Shown one piece after another: positions 1-10,613 of a DNA stretch of 64,000 nt. How positions within the stretch are numbered: the first letter of the stretch is position 1; every line of letters begins with the position of its first letter. The notes beneath the pieces were generated by a model, which was not told the origin of the DNA, did no database searches, and saw only the letters and a list, made by a program, of their open reading frames with translations. The DNA is from Pseudoips prasinana. Lineage: Eukaryota > Arthropoda > Insecta > Lepidoptera > Nolidae. The position numbers were made by a program, and so were the translations under genes. The stretch covers positions 13,013,501-13,077,500 of the forward strand of contig OX621242.1 in NCBI GenBank assembly GCA_951640165.1, read 5' to 3'.

Positions 1-1015
1 ATCATTTGAGTCGAGATGAAATGTTACGGGCAGTTGGCATGTTACAAAACGGTGCTATTCAACGCGTCGTTGCTGAGTCTCTGGGCACAAGCCAAAATGT
101 GGTATCCAGGCTGTGGTCACGTTATCGCGCTACTGGAGATGTGGCAGAACGGCACACAGGTAGATATCGTGTTACCACTCAGAGACAGGATCGATTTCTC
201 CAAATGACCGCCAGAAGACTACCCAATATCACAGCGATGCAACTAGTGCAAAGGCTCCAGGAGGGTCAGCAGCTGCTGGTGAGCGACCAAACCGTGCGAA
301 GGAGGCTGCATGAAGTTGGTCTTCATGCTCGCAGACCGCTACGAGTCCCAGCGCTGCGACGTGGCAATCGCGGTAGGCGACTTTTATGGGCTCAAGAACA
401 TTTGACATGGAGTGATCAACAATGGTCATTGGTGCTGTTCACTGATGAGTCCCGCTATGGATTTCATCCAGATTCGAGACGAACACGCGTTTGGAGAACT
501 CCAGGCAGGGTCAGCCGTCTCCGACATCCACAGGAGGTCCACTCTTACCAAGGCGGGACAATTATGGTGTGGGCAGGAATACGAATCGGCGGACGAACCC
601 AACTCATTTGGATTCAGGGCAGCATGACTGCCCATAGATACCGTGAGGAGGTAGTAGAACGTGTCATTGTCCCGCTCAGGGCCCTAACGGGGCAAGAATT
701 TCAGCTCATGCATGACAATGCACCTTCCCATACAGCGCGGCTGGTGAGGGCCGCCCTTCGAGAACACGATGTTCAGGTATTAGATTAGCCTCCACAGTCG
801 CCAGACTTAAACCCAATTGAACACGCCTGGGACATGTTACAGCGAAGAGCATTGAGGGATTTTCCGCCCAACTTGACAACAGAAGAACAACTTTTCGAAC
901 ATTTAAAAAGAACTTGGGACTGCATACCCCAGCAAGACATTGACACCTTAATTTTAAGTATGGAAAATCGTTGCCGCTGTGTGATTAATGTTAGAGGAGG
1001 AAATACCGATTACTG
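1..1015 (+). pseudogene. Tc1-type (DD34E) transposase, broken, 5' end outside window
   Basis: The open frame enters from the window edge and continues to a TAG at 786-788, then resumes in the same frame to a stop at 1014-1016. The N-terminal part (about 15-240) looks like the paired-type helix-turn-helix DNA-binding region of Tc1 transposases. The catalytic core follows: TDESRYGFHPD near 440-475 carries the first Asp, HDNAPSHTAR near 711-740 the second, and SPDLNPIEHAWD near 797-832 the Glu. I count 34 residues between the second Asp and the Glu, which is the DD34E signature. The single in-frame TAG sits between these last two catalytic residues, so the copy is inactive as read, although the flanking frame is otherwise uninterrupted, suggesting a young copy. 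The upstream end and any left terminal inverted repeat lie outside the window; no right repeat could be defined. Confidence 0.9.
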
Positions 1016-1016
1016 A

Positions 1017-3312
1017 TTATCAGATTTGGTAAGATTTTTATTCATTTAATTCGATTGAATAATTTTATAAGAATAAAATGTTTTTGTTCACTCAGTAATT
1101 TTCTATGGCTTAATTAATTTAAGACTTTTATTAATTAGAAAAACAAAATCGCATCGTGTTGTTAATGTTTAAATATCGGCCATGAAATTATCTTTAATTC
1201 TTCCATTTACAGTCATAACAAAATGTTTATAGTTTTCTAGATAATCAATGAAATGTTCAATATCCCTAGATTGTGTTGATGTGTGTATGGTTACAGAGAT
1301 GGATGGAGAGTCTTAAAGTAAGTTCCACATATTTTGTCGTACTGACATGCAAAAAATGGTTTACATAAGAAGTAGCTTCATTAAAATATTTGGTACAACT
1401 ATTACATACTACACACTACTTAATTATTATATTTATATTAAAAAAATATTAATTTTACCAGGATTGTCTGGAGGTACCTATAGACCAGTAATGTAACTAA
1501 TTGCCTCAGCACCCAAGTAACGATCATTAGTACCCCGCACGTTACAACTATTTATGTGACCCGTAAATAATTTTTCAGATCAATATTTTTAGTACCTCTA
1601 ACTTGAACATGCGAAAATCACCTTTGACTACGCTTATTTTTAAGAGTTATGTTGATACATCAACTTTATATAGGTATACGGGATAAAAAATATTCTATTT
1701 AATTATTTAAACACACACAAGTTCTTCATTCTCGTATACATTTCGTTGATAATGATTGATTTACGACAATAAAAAACTATGTACAAGTTCATGCTTTATA
1801 AAAAGCTGAAAGCAGCACGCTTGATTGATGGGTAGTGAAATATTATTGTATATTTATTTATGCTATAAAACGTATAAGCAAGTATTTTCAACAAAAATCA
1901 TAAAGGTCGACTCTTAATGAAAGAAAATGCGACAAAAAGAACACTTTAGCTTAACAGCCGTTACTGCCTGTAATTTTCCCATACTTTTCCACGCCGTTGT
2001 TTATTTTCGTATCGGGATTTTAAGATTATGTTTGACGCATTGTGTGACGATATTGTGTTTGACGCAATATAGATACTCCTACGAAAAGAGAATTATATAT
2101 TATATAGAAATATATCTAGTATCTTTTGAGTTTATTTCTTCGGGTATTACTGTAATTAAGTTTTATATTTATGTTAGTCTGTAAATTATAATAGGTATTT
2201 AATTTAATTAGCGGACAACAGAGCTGGTTGTATTGTTAGTAATTTTACTTTAATTTAAGTTATTTATAAAGCTATTGGTGTAATTTATCGTCATCCTAAA
2301 CAATATATAAAAATAATAAAATATATGTGTACCTATAGATATTTGCCACAACTATGCCCAGCGCTAACGTTTTTGTGGACAAATTGCAAAAATCAATGAG
2401 GAAGCTGAAATAAACGTCAGGTTAACAAATTTGGCGACAGGAAATAAAAATAGAACGTTAAACAGACGAAGGCTATTTTTGTTCTTTTTATTCGTAAAAT
2501 AATAAAATCAGTTCAGTTTTGCAGGAAATACGAAATTTTAATTCTAAAGATTGTAGAATTGTTTCTTCTTAACACGTAAATGTAAAATGGAGGAGCGGGA
2601 ATGTCTCGGTAGTGGCAATTCCTTATAAATGATAGCCTTTTACAAAAAAACATCAATGTTTCTATCTATATCTAACAATACCTAGCTTCTATAACATACT
2701 TATATTTTATGTTTATTTTTATACTTAACTGCCGAAGTAAAAATAATAAGAACAATTCTAAATCTATGGCTCCTTTCTATTTGAAGTCTAAACAGATTTT
2801 ATTTAATATATAAAACTACCAAAAGTATAATTAGATTTCGTAGATGAACCATACGAATAATTAAATAATCTAAATATAAAAGAAAGTCTTTAAAAAAAAT
2901 AGTGTCAGTTATTTCACTATAGTAACATACACATTACATTTTACAGCTAATTATAGAACTTAGCGATGAAAATGTCAATGTTCTATGGTCCTCGAGGAGT
3001 AGACTAAGTGCCGGTCGCACTTAGCAGAAGACGGCTAAACCTAAGTGTAACCACTCTTCGTCCTTAATCCGTTACATATACATAAAACATAAATTAAAAT
3101 TCGATAATCTTTAGATTAGACATTAGAGGAAGTGTACTTATGCAAAAATTTTAATTATATCCAAAAAGGTTTACCAAGTCTTTTGCATTATTGCTATTTT
3201 AAGCAGAAAGGTGTTCGGTTGGCTCTATCATATGATTAAAATATGATACACCCGCGGTATCACATTGCAGAGTATAGTAATATGCATTTATGTATATAAT
3301 AATAAATACACG
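1017..3312. other. AT-rich non-coding stretch
   Basis: No convincing coding sequence is seen. The 85-codon open frame at 1927-2184 is low-complexity and AT-driven. A short perfect stem (CTAAGTGC with GCACTTAG, loop CGGTC) occurs near 3004-3025. Confidence 0.6.
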
Positions 3313-3465
3313 GGCCATATCACACAGTGCCATATAGCCCAAACCAAGCAACGGTTTTACTATAAATATTAGACAGCGAATAGAATTACTTATATACTTT
3401 CTTGGTAAATATATACATAGAATACACAGAATACACCCAGACCAAGATAAATATATAAATTCATG
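3313..3465 (-). repeat. tRNA-derived SINE, family A, 5'-truncated copy
   Basis: This matches, in reverse orientation, the body of the SINE better preserved at 12685-12930: the same order of a 'cccaaaccaagc' block, an 'agaattacttatatac' block and a 'cacccagaccaaga' block. The tRNA-like head is missing. Confidence 0.6.
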
Positions 3466-5469
3466 GCCTTCTCTGACTTCGCAGGGGTAGATAGATGAAA
3501 CGATGAATTAGGAATTTTCGCCAGATATTTGTTAATTAATTTTAAATAACTAGGGCTACATGATTGTAATTTTTGTTGGGATTTCTAATTTCTACATTGA
3601 AAGCACAACACAGGCCAAGTTACTCGCTGATAATGTAGGTTTACATGGGTGGAAGATTTTAAAGCAGTTACGTAAGACTTTATCCATTTCAAACAAACTA
3701 GTCGTAGAGATTCTCATTCGTATAGATATTATATACCACAGCAATATCAACGCATAGTTTCATAATTACAAATAATAATTAGCATAGTTTGCTATAGTGT
3801 AATTGCGGTCGACTACAAGTAGAAACAGCTCGATCGCAGACCGACTCTAATTGCATTGCCATCAATTAAAACTTGGGTAACATTTACAAAACGTATTTCT
3901 GTATTGCAACTCAGCAATTTCATGATATTTAAGAAAGTTTTAGAAAACCATTTTAATATATGTGGCGCTGGTGAGTTGAAACTGAATTCAGCCAAGACTG
4001 TTTTTTTACTAGGTGTAGAAAAACAAGTATAAAACCAAGCTGACGGTAAATGATCGCTATAGGCTATGGACACTTTCCAACCTTTTTTAATTACCATTGG
4101 TGTAGTGTCTCTGGAAAACGTGACAGAGACTTCATCCTACAGTCTTAACCACTATCGTTTAGCCTTCAAAATGTTCTTGTATGCCTTCAATTCTCTCTGG
4201 TGTTTAGCGTTTCAATCCCAAAGGTTTATCACATCGATCAACTGATAAACAGAAGAAGGAAACCATATTCTTCTATCGACCTTTCCGTAATTAATTCTTC
4301 AACTTGTAAACGAAGAAGCGAGAGTCACGAGTTATAGACCCGGGTCTGAATTTTAAATGTCTAGATTGTATACCAGCAGTCATAAAATATTTATTTAAAA
4401 TACGCACTTTGTAGGATTTATTGCATAGTTTACGTTGTGTGATATGGCGCTGAAAATGAAGCGTATGTTACGAAGAAACTCCATTGAAAAGCTAATTTAG
4501 CCAAAATATATAACTCGACGCGCTGATTAGACGTTGGGTGTAGTGTTAAGACATTATCTAATTACACTGCGATAGTGCTATAATGGTACTTCACTTATGT
4601 TAGTGTAGATCGCAACCTAAGTGACGAGCCAATTATGCCATCGTTAAGATGGACACTATATACCGCACTACACTAGGGTTGACACGTCCCATAATTTGTA
4701 AAAGTCAGAAATAAGTTTATGTATGAATTGGCATTTACAGAAGTAAAATTTTGGAAATGATGCTTGAGACTATGATTGGTGTAACAATATTTCATTATGA
4801 AATAGAAAAAGTCAACTTTGATAGATACTTTAATTACTGATATAAACAGGAAAATCGTTAAAGAATGGATTGTTAAAACTTTTAAACGTCTTGTTAACTA
4901 ACTACTTTTAATTAATTGCAGGTGCTACTGAGACACTTTAAGAAACTTTTTAATTAAGATATAAATTCTATTGCTATAATTTTGGAATATTCACCGAGTA
5001 GTTATTTCGGAGTATTAACAGCTACGGCGTAGCCCAAATCGCTACACCTGCGCCGTAGCACTTGTAGCATATTTCGTTACCCAGCCTTCGGTAGACCGAA
5101 GTCTGGGTTACACTAAGGACTGACGTGGTACTTATATACGTTTACGACTAGTAAACATTATATAAAACTTATATAGTAGACATTATATAAGTTTTACAAC
5201 TACTTGCAATTGGTGACTGTGTGCCTGTCTTAATATCAATAATCTGAGAATATTTTGATAGACTACTGGGATTTAGAGTTATTATATCGTGTGCCAAAAA
5301 AGTGACTATACAGCGCTGAAGCCACCGTAATGTGAATGCGTCTGCGTAGGGCGACTATAGTGTGACCAATCCACCCAATGTAGTTCTTCGAACACTCTTC
5401 GAAGTCGAGAATCATCAGTAAAAGATTAGAATACAGCCACACAGCTCTTAAACCCATTTTTGTTTACAC
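3466..5469. other. Anonymous AT-rich DNA with two small hairpins
   Basis: No gene is recognised. Two neighbouring foldbacks stand out: GCTACGGCG (5021-5029) with CGCCGTAGC (5051-5059), and 5076-5111, where GTTACCCAG and CTTCGG pair with CCGAAG and CTGGGTTAC around a short loop. The GCTACGGCGTAGC motif recurs at about 54752-54765, so this is probably part of a repeat family. Confidence 0.45.
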
Positions 5470-5474
5470 GGTAT

Positions 5475-5640
5475 TAAATGGCCAAATTCGCGTGTAAGCG
5501 ACAGTCACCGTACGAGCGACATCGCGCGTCATGTCACAGTCGTGTGTCACGCGTGTTGTGATAAGCGTGATTTATGACGTCACGGGTGCTATACCGACAT
5601 TTCACACCGGGGAGGCTCTATGCGCGCATTATTAAGGTCA
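5475..5640. promoter_or_regulatory. CpG-rich patch with a consensus CRE (candidate regulatory segment)
   Basis: In a window that is otherwise AT-rich and CpG-poor, this stretch holds many CG dinucleotides and a perfect TGACGTCA cyclic-AMP response element at 5575-5582. It lies upstream of the sNPF coding exons on the same strand, whose 5' UTR exon has not been located. A promoter or enhancer role is inference only; it could also be a repeat fragment. Confidence 0.2.
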
Positions 5641-5924
5641 CCAATATTTTTTATCTCAATACGGGACTCACTACGCCAAGTATGCTATATATTCTGTTTT
5701 GAACATTCCCAGTCTAAAATTAACCCTTTCTGTTTTTTATTATTTTCAATTGTCTATTGATGTACGCAGTACTTCAGCTGACGCACTTAATCGTAATAAA
5801 AATGCACACACGCATAATAGCTTATATATGTTTTTAAATAGTTACGTAGACGAATACTACGTAGGCTATTATATGTTATCAATCGTCTATTGACAAAAGC
5901 TATGACATTTTTAGGGTTATGCAG

Positions 5925-6018
5925 GTTTTTGTTTATCAGTAGTCTGATTGCCATAGTGCAGGCTCCGTCTAGTTTTTGATCAGACAGGGCAGGGTGTTAC
6001 TTGTCCTAAGATATTATT
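5925..6018 (+). repeat. tRNA-derived SINE, family A, 3' part
   Basis: It carries the family tail: GTTTATCAGTAGTCTG, TTGCCATAGTGCAGGCTC, GATCAGACAGGG, TTGTCCTAAGATATT. The same order occurs at 24150-24240 and 30950-31040. The head is absent. Confidence 0.7.
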
Positions 6019-7119
6019 AATTTGTTATTTATATTTCAATATTTTAGCACTGACTTTACCAAACACGTTTTTTACTATTGTTAACAATGATCGTGATATC
6101 TAATTTAAAGAAAAAAATCCACGAGTACTCGTATATTACATATTTAACTTTTGTTTATAGATCAACTATTCTTTATATGTATAAATGTAGTTTACCTTTA
6201 GTATATTAATAGAACAATTAAATGACAAGTCACAACATCCACGTATGATATTGTTAAACTTAAATCAAAATTATTATTTCGGATGGTAAAGATTGATAAA
6301 AAACACACACACAATAGCTACACATTTTTCCATGAAATAATTGTTCGTGTAGTAATGAACTTAATCATTTCAGATGCATCAAAATGGGACACTTTTACTG
6401 AAAATGCGAAATTTGGTCACCTCATACATTACCCTACTTGTTGAACGTTTCCATCAAGTCGTAACGACTTGAGGACTTTACGTCTACATCGTGGCGTCAG
6501 CCTTATTGACTGACAGGTCATATATCTACGCATTTCGTAAACGTCACTTGGAATAAGATGATGGTACCACGAACCTGACGGATCTATAATTTATATAGAA
6601 CGACTTTTTTATGACTAATGCGTCTGACATTCGCAACGTCATAAGCTTCATTATATTTCATATTTTTTCGAAAGAGCTTAGTCATGTCTTTCACTTTCAG
6701 ATGTACTTAGACAGGGTCCTGAGATAGGTAGGTATAAAAGTAGCCTTACAGAGTTAAATAAGGACTTTAGTCTTACGGTCCAATGTGCAACATGTGCATG
6801 AAATGTGTTGTGTTTTTTTTATCAGGTTGCACATTCAATTGCGTACCGTAACCGTTAACTACAACGATATTAAGTGATAAGAAATTGCATCAAATATATA
6901 ATTGTTACCAATGATATTTTTGTTCTATGTTATGTAGTCAGGATCTATTTCTTGTTTTGTTACAAAAATGCTGGTACTCGTATGAAAATTGGAAGTATTA
7001 CGAATTGATGCAAGGTATATTCCATTAATTTGAAATAAATACATGTATATTTTTGCTGATAATATTCAACACAACATAATAGCGAATTATAGTATTCTGA
7101 GTTTCAACATAAATGATCT
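6019..7119. other. Anonymous non-coding stretch
   Basis: No reading frame or recognised repeat is supported. The 6420-6780 part has somewhat higher GC content without a codon-like pattern. Confidence 0.5.
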
Positions 7120-7264
7120 AGACCATCCCACTTTTATTTCACATTTAAGAGTGTAAAATAAGACAGGAAATATCCTGTCTTATTTTACACTCTTAAATGT
7201 GAAATAAAAGTGGGATGGTCTGACAAATCATATCATAAGCAATAGCTTATGATATGATTTGTCA
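7120..7264. repeat. Two abutting perfect foldbacks, both with AATA loops
   Basis: The first palindrome has 49-base arms at 7120-7168 and 7173-7221 with loop AATA (7169-7172), and every base pairs. The second has 20-base arms at 7221-7240 and 7245-7264, again with loop AATA (7241-7244) and no mismatch; the two share base 7221. Perfect arms imply recent origin or ongoing correction. The structure does not resemble the surrounding SINEs, and no terminal repeat or target duplication was found. It could be a foldback element, a templated repair product or an assembly artefact. Confidence 0.9.
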
Positions 7265-7382
7265 CCCAGGTATTATGACATATCTTAAAACCAAATTACT
7301 CTTAATAGTCAAAGTTACTAAAATATTTGAAATGATTTAATATTAATATCCTTGGACTTTGTTTACACGCAACCATTTAATC

Positions 7383-7745
7383 CTAAAGCAAGCAAAGCTT
7401 GTTCTAGGGAAACCAAATAACTGATATGTTACATATACTACTTTTCATTTGGAAATACATACTTATATAGATAATTATATAGGTAGGTTATATAGGTCGT
7501 CAACTCACATGCCAAGCGCGGTGACTACGGCAAACTCCTCCAAATGGCAACGTTATAGAAACCTTCAAGGGAGGCCTTTGTCCAGCAGTGGACGATATCA
7601 CGCTGATGATGATAGATAATTTCAACCAAACTCGGGATAAATAGATATGCTCATGCACACAAATATCTGTCCTAGCTGGAAATCTAATCCACAGCCTGCG
7701 GCGTGAGCGGCAAGTATCTACAAACTGTACCAACTGGCCCGTCAT
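7383..7745 (-). repeat. tRNA-derived SINE, family A, split by an RTE tail
   Basis: SINE sequence in reverse orientation runs 7383-7476 ('gcaaagcttgttctag', 'aaccaaataactgatatg', 'gaaatacatacttatatag') and resumes at 7622-7745 ('ctcatgcacacaaatatctg', then a degenerate B-box region). The interruption at 7477-7611 is an RTE-type LINE 3' end flanked by a 10-base duplication. Intact relatives lie at 32165-32452 and 36746-37012. Confidence 0.75.
7477..7611 (+). mobile_element. RTE-type LINE 3' end with 10-bp target-site duplication
   Basis: The block GAGGCCTTTGTCCAGCAGTG followed by a short GAT-rich tail (7571-7611) is the 3' terminus of the lepidopteran RTE LINE also present at 22628-22975 and 51535-51800. 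ATAGATAATT occurs at 7467-7476 and again at 7612-7621. In uninterrupted SINE copies this string occurs once, so it is the target-site duplication. The element is heavily 5'-truncated. Confidence 0.8.
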
Positions 7746-8885
7746 TTAGAATACACTGTTGGTAGTACGTATTATGCTTCTCCCAAGATGAGAATGTTTG
7801 AATAATTGAACAAAAAAGTTATTGTTATCATACAGATATCCCTATTATTTTTACAACAAATCCCAGTAACAAAGGACAGCATGTGCTGGTACCTAAATGA
7901 CCAACACTTATGGTGGATAATTCGGACAAATGAATGTTCCTTCGGACGGAATAAAAAGGCCAAATAGGACAATGATAAATTAGTATGTGCCAGCTGGATA
8001 GCGTGCTCAACATACTTAACCGGTCAAAAATAAAAATGAAGTCTTTACCCTTGAATTCTTTGCATTATTTTAGACATAATATCAAAGCTCTCCAAAGCTA
8101 TAGGCTTGTAATGTAGCTCTAGTGTTGCCAGTTTTCTGGGCAAGGTACCCAGTGCATCCAACATTCGTTTAATTCGGGCAACATTAGGGCACAGGTAACG
8201 ACCTGGACGCTGATTTTTTATTTGTAGTTTGTAACTTATCTATCTAATAAAGTAATGCTAACTAATTTATGCCTTAGAATTAGAAAAAAAATATGTCTAT
8301 GACATAATAATACACTTAAGGTAGGATATAAAAAACTAAACTTAGCTAAGTACATGTCAGAATCGCGGAGAGCTATGGAGTAGGTAATTCACTTACTGTA
8401 GTTGGGAAACGCGTTGTTTAATATGGCATGCCATAGCTTGTTCATCTAAGTGGAAACATTATTATATTTAATCTGTTATAGTTATTGTAGTAACTTGTTT
8501 TAACCTTCTTGGAACCCATTTGCATAAACATTGAAATACTTCCCTGCCATTACTTCAGTTGGCTGGTATAAAACAAAAACATTCTATGTGTTAAACTTAT
8601 TTGAATATTGCAAATTAAAATTTGAAATAGATACCGTAAAACAATCTTTATAAACATTATATTATTTATATTATTATATATAGCAGTTTTAGAGATTATT
8701 AGGGTTTTTATGTACAGAACTCTAAAGACTAGGTTACTACTCAGTAATCTATGGTTGTAGAGTACGTTCAGTCTTTATAAAGCAAAATATATTTTTTCAT
8801 GTCGTAAAGCCTTACTAAAAGTAATCCATAATATTATTGTTGTAAATTTATTACCTTTTCATGCCTCAACTTAAAAATGACTGAA
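7746..8885. other. Anonymous AT-rich stretch
   Basis: No gene or clear repeat recognised. Short minus-strand open frames at 7772-8013 have no family features. Confidence 0.5.
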
Positions 8886-9130
8886 AATATGCAAAGAAGG
8901 TAGATACATACATACATACATAGACTCACGCCTGTCTCCCAGAGGGGTAGGCAGAGACAACGGACTTCCATTTGTCACGATCCTGGCACACCTCTTTCGC
9001 TTCGTTTACTGACATTATATTCTTCATACATGCTCGCCGGTTTAGGGTACTTCTGACCTGACCTTTCTTAAGTACGTCTCCAATTTGATCAGACAATGTT
9101 CTACGAGGTCTTCCCCTTCCGGTTGTACCA
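8886..9130 (-). repeat. Common lepidopteran interspersed repeat
   Basis: It begins with a CATA microsatellite and continues with 'CCCAGAGGGGTAGGCAGAGA', 'CGATCCTGGCACACCTCTTT', 'GGTTTAGGGTACTTCTGACC' and 'GTCTTCCCCTTCC'. I recognise this from moth sequences as a very common dispersed repeat, but cannot assign it to a class from this copy. Orientation is a guess. Confidence 0.6.
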
Positions 9131-9237
9131 TAACAGGTAGATAATAGTGCGATATAAGATAGTTATCGTACCGAAACAAATTGTTGAGATTTACCAGCAG
9201 AATGTTCATGCAGACGTAGCTGCGGGCATAAGCTAGT

Positions 9238-9330
9238 ATCTATATCTATACACATTATTAAAAAAACTCGCCACAAACTGAACTACTACGGAACGGATTT
9301 TCATCCGGTTTTCACCAATGATAGGAATTT
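9238..9330 (+). repeat. Interspersed repeat fragment (ACTACGGAACGGATTTT type)
   Basis: The text 'ctgaactactacggaacgga' matches the recurring 'aactactgaacagattttga' module at about 40185-40205, a dispersed family in this window. Confidence 0.4.
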
Positions 9331-9800
9331 TTTAATAAAATAAAAAAGGTTTTTATTCACGTAGACTTTAAAAAAGCGCTTGTAAATAGTCAGAACAAGT
9401 TTGTAGTAATATAGTTGTATACATTAGATAATATTTCTAGTAACATAGATATTTAGGTACATATTGTATGAAAACATTTATAAAATTTATTTTATTACAG
9501 CAATGATATTTAGCTAGCTCGTATCAAGTTATTGTCAAGAGATTATGTTTAATTATCTAGTTTAAGTCTAAAATTTTTACTACATATTGTCAATGGTTCT
9601 GTCTATATTAAAGGTATTATTATTATGACGGACCTTGTGTTAATAACGACGGTCGCGCTTTAATGCTACCACCGGATCCAATGCGCCCCAACTGAGAAGA
9701 CCCAGCGAAACAAACTCAGTGGGTTCATCTACTACCGGTTTCAACACGACCCAGTTGAGACGGTCCGGCGAAACATACTCAAGCGGGCATGAACACGGGA
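9331..9800. repeat. Long dispersed repeat, copy 1 (pairs with 38253-38708)
   Basis: Starts with 'ataaaataaaaaaggttttt' and 'attcacgtagactttaaaaa' and ends with a GC-rich block holding 'cggtcgcgctttaatgctac' and 'caccggatccaatgcgcccc'. The same modules occur in the same order at 38253-38708, and the first module alone at 42463-42545. In the GC-rich block roughly 75 consecutive bases look identical between copies 1 and 2, while the AT-rich middle has diverged. Family not assigned. Confidence 0.75.
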
Positions 9801-9877
9801 TTTGGTCCAATTAGAGTAATTATTTAGTAGGCAAACACAATATATGCTCGATCGGTTGTCTGAATGCTTATTATTTT

Positions 9878-10140
9878 AGACTAGCTGTACCCGCGACTTC
9901 ATCCGCGTGTTAATTAGTTTATTTTGTATTTCTTTGTTTACTTTTTTCAAAAGAAGAGATTTTTCTAAAATAAAAGTAGCCTAAGTTACTCCTTATTACA
10001 CCAGCTACCTGCTAATAAAAGTCTCGTCAAAATCGGTCCAGACATTTTAGAGATTAGCCGGAACAAACAGACAGACAGACAGACAAAAATTGTAAAAAAA
10101 CTATTTTGTAGTATGTACCGTATATATTTTCTCTACATGT
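9878..10140 (+). repeat. CTAGCTGTACCCGC-type dispersed repeat
   Basis: It opens with CTAGCTGTACCCGCGACTTC and contains 'aaaatcggtccagacatttt' followed by an ACAG microsatellite. The same layout is seen at 26095-26415 and 45680-45930. The family is widespread in Lepidoptera; the class is left open. Confidence 0.55.
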
Positions 10141-10613
10141 AGTAAAAATCGTTTATTTCAATATTACAAACAGACACTTCAATTTTATTTATTTGTATAG
10201 ATTATATTTAGGTATACAAAAGAAAAACTTCGAAGCAATAACATTATTAATTTTGAGACAGAGTCAATAATTTTATATTAAGTATATGATAGCAATCATT
10301 TACAGATAGTTCACGTAACACATTTATATAAAACAATTGAACAAAGGATATCTATTTCATATTTTTCATTAAAAAGTTGTATGTCTAGAATTTTGCTAGA
10401 GAAGCGGTTTATATTTTGATGTGATAGAATTAGAAAGTTATCACACTTCTCTATTGTCATGCTTACATGTTTAAACTACTAACTAAATTGATTTTAATAA
10501 CATTACTAAAAGATGGTATAAAAAGTGACTTCGTCATACTACTTATGACTGAGTTAATCTGTGCCGCTACTAAAGTTGCAAGTATGTTCAAAAATTTTCT
10601 TGACACACTACTA
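10141..10613. other. AT-rich stretch downstream of the minus-strand ORF
   Basis: Nothing recognisable apart from its position 3' of the ORF that ends at 10614. The small + strand frame at 10467-10694 overlaps that ORF and lacks coding features. Confidence 0.4.

Noticed and set aside
7120..7221. Pre-microRNA
   Set aside because: A 49-bp stem with no mismatch and a four-base loop is unlike a pre-miRNA, which normally has bulges and a larger loop. A small-RNA source of another type is not excluded.
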